A DNA stretch of 64,000 nucleotides, taken from positions 669,450 through 733,449 of the forward strand of contig VZTG01000395.1 of assembly GCA_013397845.1 (NCBI GenBank), written 5' to 3'. The stretch is from Melanocharis versteri (taxonomy: Eukaryota > Chordata > Aves > Passeriformes > Melanocharitidae). Positions 54,201 to 60,200 of the stretch are shown here, one piece after another; the first letter of the stretch is position 1; each line of letters starts with the position of its first letter. The notes beneath the pieces are model-generated. The model made no database searches. It saw only the letters and a list, made by a program, of their open reading frames with translations, and was not told the origin of the DNA. The position numbers and the translations under genes were made by a program.

Positions 54201-57200
54201 AGAGACCCATACCTCTTTCCCAAAGCCATGACCATTGCTTCAAAAGAACTGTCGTATCGAAGCAGTGGAATACTATGTCCAGAGAGGGTGGACTCAATGA
54301 ATTCTGACAGTCCAAAGTACTTCTTGTTTTCATGGTATAAATCTACACCCTAAAGCAAATGAAGCAATAATAATGTAAGGGTAAAGTCTATCAATAGTTA
54401 ATTTACAAGTGATTAACCATTGGCATCTTGATATAATCACATTCTCTAATAAACATACATCTACTCAGATGTATTAAAACAAGAAGAAAAAGAAACAGAA
54501 TTAGTTTTTTTGAGAGATTGAAAATTTGACCCAATTTTTCCCTATTTCTTTCTCTCTCCCCACATATACATATACACATACACAGACAGATCAGCTATAA
54601 ATATGCACACATATGAAGAAAACCCATGTATGTACATATATTTATGCAGTAATGCACTAGAGACAGAACGGAAGATGATTTCCATTTATGTAGCTAAAAG
54701 ATTTTTAGCAGTGCTACTAAGGTTTGCGGAAAATATAAAAGGAATAAAGAAAAAGAAAGCTAGAAATGATAAGCAAAGGAAAAATGAACTTGCCACAGAC
54801 TGAACAAGATGTCATTCAAACTTCACTCTCGTTTACAAAAATCCTGGGGACTTCACAGTCTTATCAAGTACATAAATGGAAAATAACTTATGAAAAGCTC
54901 ACAAAAGCACCTCAAAGCATCCATCTTACATTGCTGTATGAAGAAGGCCAGTGGATCTCATTGTAAGGGCTGATATGAGTATGCTGTGTCTGCAGCGCAT
55001 AGGGGAAGGAAGTCACATGGAGGGTCACAATATTTGGTGCCTCTTTCACCTCCCTGCAGTTCAACAGTCTATCAACAAGTCCTGTCGACAGCTCTGTTTG
55101 AGGATAAAGACTATGCACAGCACTGCAAAAAAAGAAACCCAAAACTTTCCAAAGTGATCAGCAAAAGGGAACATCTGTGTCAGTGGAATAGCTTAAACCT
55201 GGATGTGACATTGAAGTTAAAGGAACCCAGGGCTCTTCTTTTACCCTGAAACTGTTGCACAGAAGGATGGGAAAAGAAATGCAAATTATTTCACTGCAAG
55301 TAAAAATTTCTGTGAGTCTGATAAGCTCTCTAGATGGCAAATTACCAATCCCTTGCAGCTACCAGAATATGAGAGATAAAGGATGAAAGGAAGCTGATGT
55401 GGCAGTTGCCAATAGACACATAGTCCTGTAGTAACTTTGGTCGGTTTGTTAGTGCTGCTCTTAACAAAAGATGATTCTAACCTACAAAAATCAAGACAGA
55501 AAAGTACAGATGGTAAGTCAGTATGATAGAAAAAGAGAGAAAAAGCAAAGAATAGTTATTCTTAGAGCAAATCCCAGTATCATGGAATACTGACAGTGAA
55601 TTTCTTTGCTCCTGTGCAAAATTTCAGTCCAAACTCATGCTATTTAATTTTTGGCATTTACTTGCCTATGTATCTTTATTGGATATAAAACAGAGTTAAG
55701 CAGCAATACAGGTACTTCCCTACCACTCAAGGATGTGATATGAATAAATGCCTCAAAGGCTTTGACAGCTGTAAAAGACCATGTAAGTTCCTAAGACAGG
55801 GGAGCTGAACTGGAAACCCTCAGATGCAGTTTCACTGAAAATCATCATTCTTAACCAGTGTAAAAGACAAGACCGTCTCACTTCATTCACAAGCAAGATT
55901 CCACAGTTTTTGGTTTCAGAAACACTACCATGATCCCGAAGCTGGAATATGTCAGTGTTTCTGGAATTCAGAATGTTTTCCAACCTCCCCAGGAGCCTTA
56001 GAACCAGACAGCAAAAGCTACTCCAGTTCCCAGCAGGCAGGTTGTTGAGAGGCTATGGAAACAGAGCTCTGTGAGGGAAGCAATGAGTTGTGCAAGTGAG
56101 CTGATGGGGAACTTGGTAAACACTGGACAGAAACGTCTCTTTCCCTCAGAACTCTACCTGGCATCACTATGAATCCACAGAAGCTTTCGATTCTTACATA
56201 TCAGGGATTTTGGATAGAACAAAATTGGAAAATTTCCAGTCAGTTAAAAAAATAGGCAGCAGTGTTGGCTCACTCATTGTCTACTCACTGGGTCGGGGTT
56301 TTGCAAATTTCACAGCCCAGAGGACACTAACAGAGGATGAGGAGCTCTGTGTACTTTCACAGGAAGCTTTCCACTGAACAAATGACAAACAGCCAAAAAA
56401 ACAATATCTGTAGCTGAAAGTAGGTAAGAATTGGGAGCAGAAAAACCTGAAATGTTCCACTGTGGCACAACATAATAAGCAGGGTAAGAGTAAGTCATGA
56501 AGGACCTTAAAACATGTTTATTCAATGCATGGGGAGACAGAGTTAGCAGAAAGATGCAAACAAAGAAGAAGGAAGAGATAAATCTGAAAACTAATCTTGA
56601 GAGATAATGCAGATAATAATTTCTCTAAAAACAAGTTACAGTTTTCTTACCTCATTAGATCCCAGTGTGCGTGATCATGGATTAGGACAAACAGTGTGTG
56701 TGGATTCTGCATAGAGTTTTGTAAAAAGACTTTGAATTTAATTTGGGCTTCTGCATCTAGTTTCATAACATACTGTTCCACTCTCTGCTTTGTAAGATGT
56801 TCCTTTTCTAATCCAAGTTCTAATAAAATACCTAAAAGATTGGAACAAGTGTCAGTATTTCTAGACATGAATACATCTAAGAATGTCCTGTAAATCTAAA
56901 ATAAAGCTAACTAATGAGCACCTGAGTGCCAGAGATGAAACAAAGTCTGTTGATAAGTCACTTCAGAGGGTGGAACACAAATCAAGAAATCAATTTTCTC
57001 GAAGGAACCCAAATCAAGATTTTGAGTGCTGGAGTCAGCAATTGAGCAAATATGAGACAGCAATTTCTGAGCCACTGCTAGCTGGAATGGACGAATTTGA
57101 TGTCGTTCAATCTCATAACCTGGAAAAAGGCAAAATTCTGTTTAGACATATGCCCAAAGTCTAATCTAATGCAAAATGTTAAGAGTCTGGCAAGGAATGA

Positions 57201-60200
57201 CTTATCTACTCTTTAAGGTATTTTGCTTATTTACAGAAGTTCATTTATGAAAATCCATATAGAATATGCAAGGAAATCTTTCTGTATTTGGACTTTTTGG
57301 TCCTGAAAGTGTCTGAGACTTGAAAGGGAATTTGAACAATAGCATTCTGCTACCACAGAAGTATGACTTAAAGCTTCAAACACTGTAATACCCAGTGGAA
57401 TGAAGCAGAACATCCATTAGTGTAAATCTGAGTATTCCAAGACATGAGTTGCTGTTTGCCTCAGGACCTTTGCCTTCAGCAGCCTAGGGCTCTGCCCAGA
57501 GGGATCTAACTGCGCACCCAGAACTCGGTCTCCAGTGCCCTACTCTGTTACCTCCTTACAACATCCTCCCTACTTACTTGTACACACAGCTGTTCCAGCT
57601 CCATTCACTGCTGTTGGTTTATTGACTGAAGCAGAAAGTGATGAAGAGATGATTCCTTGGTTTTCTTGGTAAAATTTCTCCAGCAAAAGATCAATGTCAC
57701 CCTCTGTCAAATTGAAGGGATAGAGGAATAAAAATCCCTGTTAATAAGAGCTGCATTTCATACTAATTTTGTCTTGTAGATCTTAAAAACTTTATATACA
57801 TGTTTGCTAGCTATCCTGCCCTTGGCTTATTGGCTGTTTTATACAGGAACCCTCTTGTTATTTTCTATCGCATCTGTTTTTACAGAGTATCACTAATAAA
57901 ATGAAAACCAGATCAGGGAATGACAAACCATCTCTGCAGACCAGCTAGGACATTTATGGAATGTGGTAGAAAACTAGCCTCAAGGCCCTGATGCAAACCA
58001 GCAACAACAAAGACATTAAACTGCCTTAGTTTATGTTCAGACCATGGATCCATACTGTTCACTAACAAGGATTACAAGAAAGTTGAGAAAAACCTGACAA
58101 ACATTTTTAAAACTCTAACATTTTTGAGAGACAGGAGAAATAATTTCTAATACAGCCAAAAGAAAAACATGAGTTTCGTAGCTATACACAATGCTGAGGC
58201 AAGAAAGGTATGTTTTATTGAAGTATTGCATATCTGCAAATATATCGATTTCTATAGAGCAGGAGCCCTACTTAGAGATGAAAGCTATGCAGAGACTACA
58301 ATATGCCTGACCTGGGCATTGGTATTTTCTCAGCAGTTGGAAAGATGTTTGAGCATGTCTGCAGTGGGCTCAGAAAGGCAGGGCCTGTCCTGTGAAGAGC
58401 AGTCCAGTGAATATAGGTGGCAACTATTTTTAGGATGCTCATTTACTTGTTCTGCTCAAACAATAGCAAGAGCAGAGAACTCTATGATTCTCTATGACTC
58501 TCTATGGTTCTCTTTGATTTTGAGTACCATACTTTGAAGATACTAAGACAAACAATACGTAACTACAAGATGATTTAAGGAAAATGAGCTTCCCTTAAGC
58601 GACCACTCAAAATACCATGACACATTCAGAAGGGTTCTTATGATCTATTTATCAACATGATGTGAATGGCAAAGACGACTGTGACATCCCATTAACACTG
58701 ACAAATATGCTGCATTTGCCCTAGTTGTGAGATACAGTTTAACTTTCCACATGGCTTGACCTATCCCCAGATAATCCTGCCTATAGTAATCCTCAGTACA
58801 CGCAGTTAAAAAAATGATCCAGTAACCCCGTCTCTCTGCAGTTTTCCTCTCTGTCCCAGGCATCACAATCAAGTTCAAAGTATGGTAAGCTGAAGGGGAA
58901 AATCCTACCCTTCATAAAATAGCTCTGATTTATTCAGGTCTAAATGAATTCTGTGCTTAGGGCAAAAGAATTTATACATTCATATGGATATGGACTTACA
59001 TAATATAAGGATGGATTTGCATAGCTAAGAATAATACGCTCAGCTATTTGCTGGCCTATTTTTATGAAACCAATGGATTTAAGAAACTGAGACTTTTAGA
59101 AGGAATTTCAATTCAACTGTACTTTCACAACTTTGTCCTGCATTTTTCATGAATTTCTTATAGTGCCTTGCTTCTGGAAAGGAAATGAGCACAGCTATTT
59201 TCTCAGACTTTAAAGCTTCAGAGATTTGAACATGCCTCTTTACACTCGTTAGGTACCTGGACAGAGTGTGCTAAAGAAGGACCCCAGAGTTTCCACCTTC
59301 CCTGTGACCAGCTGATAGTTAACTTCTTTTTGGTAATCTGAAGGACTGAGCATGCTCTCAGACAGAACTCTTGCCTGATACTTTCCTAAAAGACAAAAAA
59401 AAAAAAGGAATTTTGAAAACACTTCAAACTAAAGTTAAAAATGTTCTAAGTCATAAAAAAATACTCTACAACTAAATGAATGCCACACATACAAAAATGG
59501 CAGAGATGAGCCTTTTATGCCTCTGACACACATATACACCAGACACATGTAAAATAGATTCATGTTTTATAATTCTTTGTATCTCATTCCCAGTGTGGAA
59601 AATATTTATTGATACAGGATATAAAAAGACCATATAATATTGAAAGGAATTGCCAATTATCTTACAATCATAATGAATCTGTGAACAGCCATTCAGATAA
59701 TTTATTCAATTGTGAGTATAACCCTCAACAGGTTGTTGAAGGGAATGACACTGAAAGACCATCTTTCAGAAGCTAAGGAAAAGTTCTCTGCAGGATATCC
59801 CAGTAGCACAGAGCAGGAGAGCTTTATGCACTGTGTGTGCTGTAACTCACTATTTTTTGTTTGTAGCTTTGTTGGCTGAGATGCTTTGGTGAGAAAATGG
59901 GCAACACGGGCAGAATTTGGTTTGCTGGGGAGAGACCCAACGGTGCAGTGTCAGCTTGGGTTCATCAAAGCCCACTACTGTTTGGTCAAAGCTCTGCTTT
60001 GTGAGGCAACTTACTGAACTCCAACCAAACCCCTCACAGCATTGAATTACTCTGGTTTGCAAGGAGATACATCCTGGGGATATTACCTGTTATCACAATG
60101 CAGGAATCAATGGCTCGGTTTCTACTGGCACATATGATCACCACATAGTTTGTCTTTATTAATTTTCCTTCAATGAGTAGCTTAAACATTTCTGACAGCC

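Noticed and set aside
56883..57164. 93-codon plus-strand frame with a protein-like look
   Set aside because: It is the antisense shadow of GREB1 exon w7, whose minus-strand peptide and splice sites are clear.
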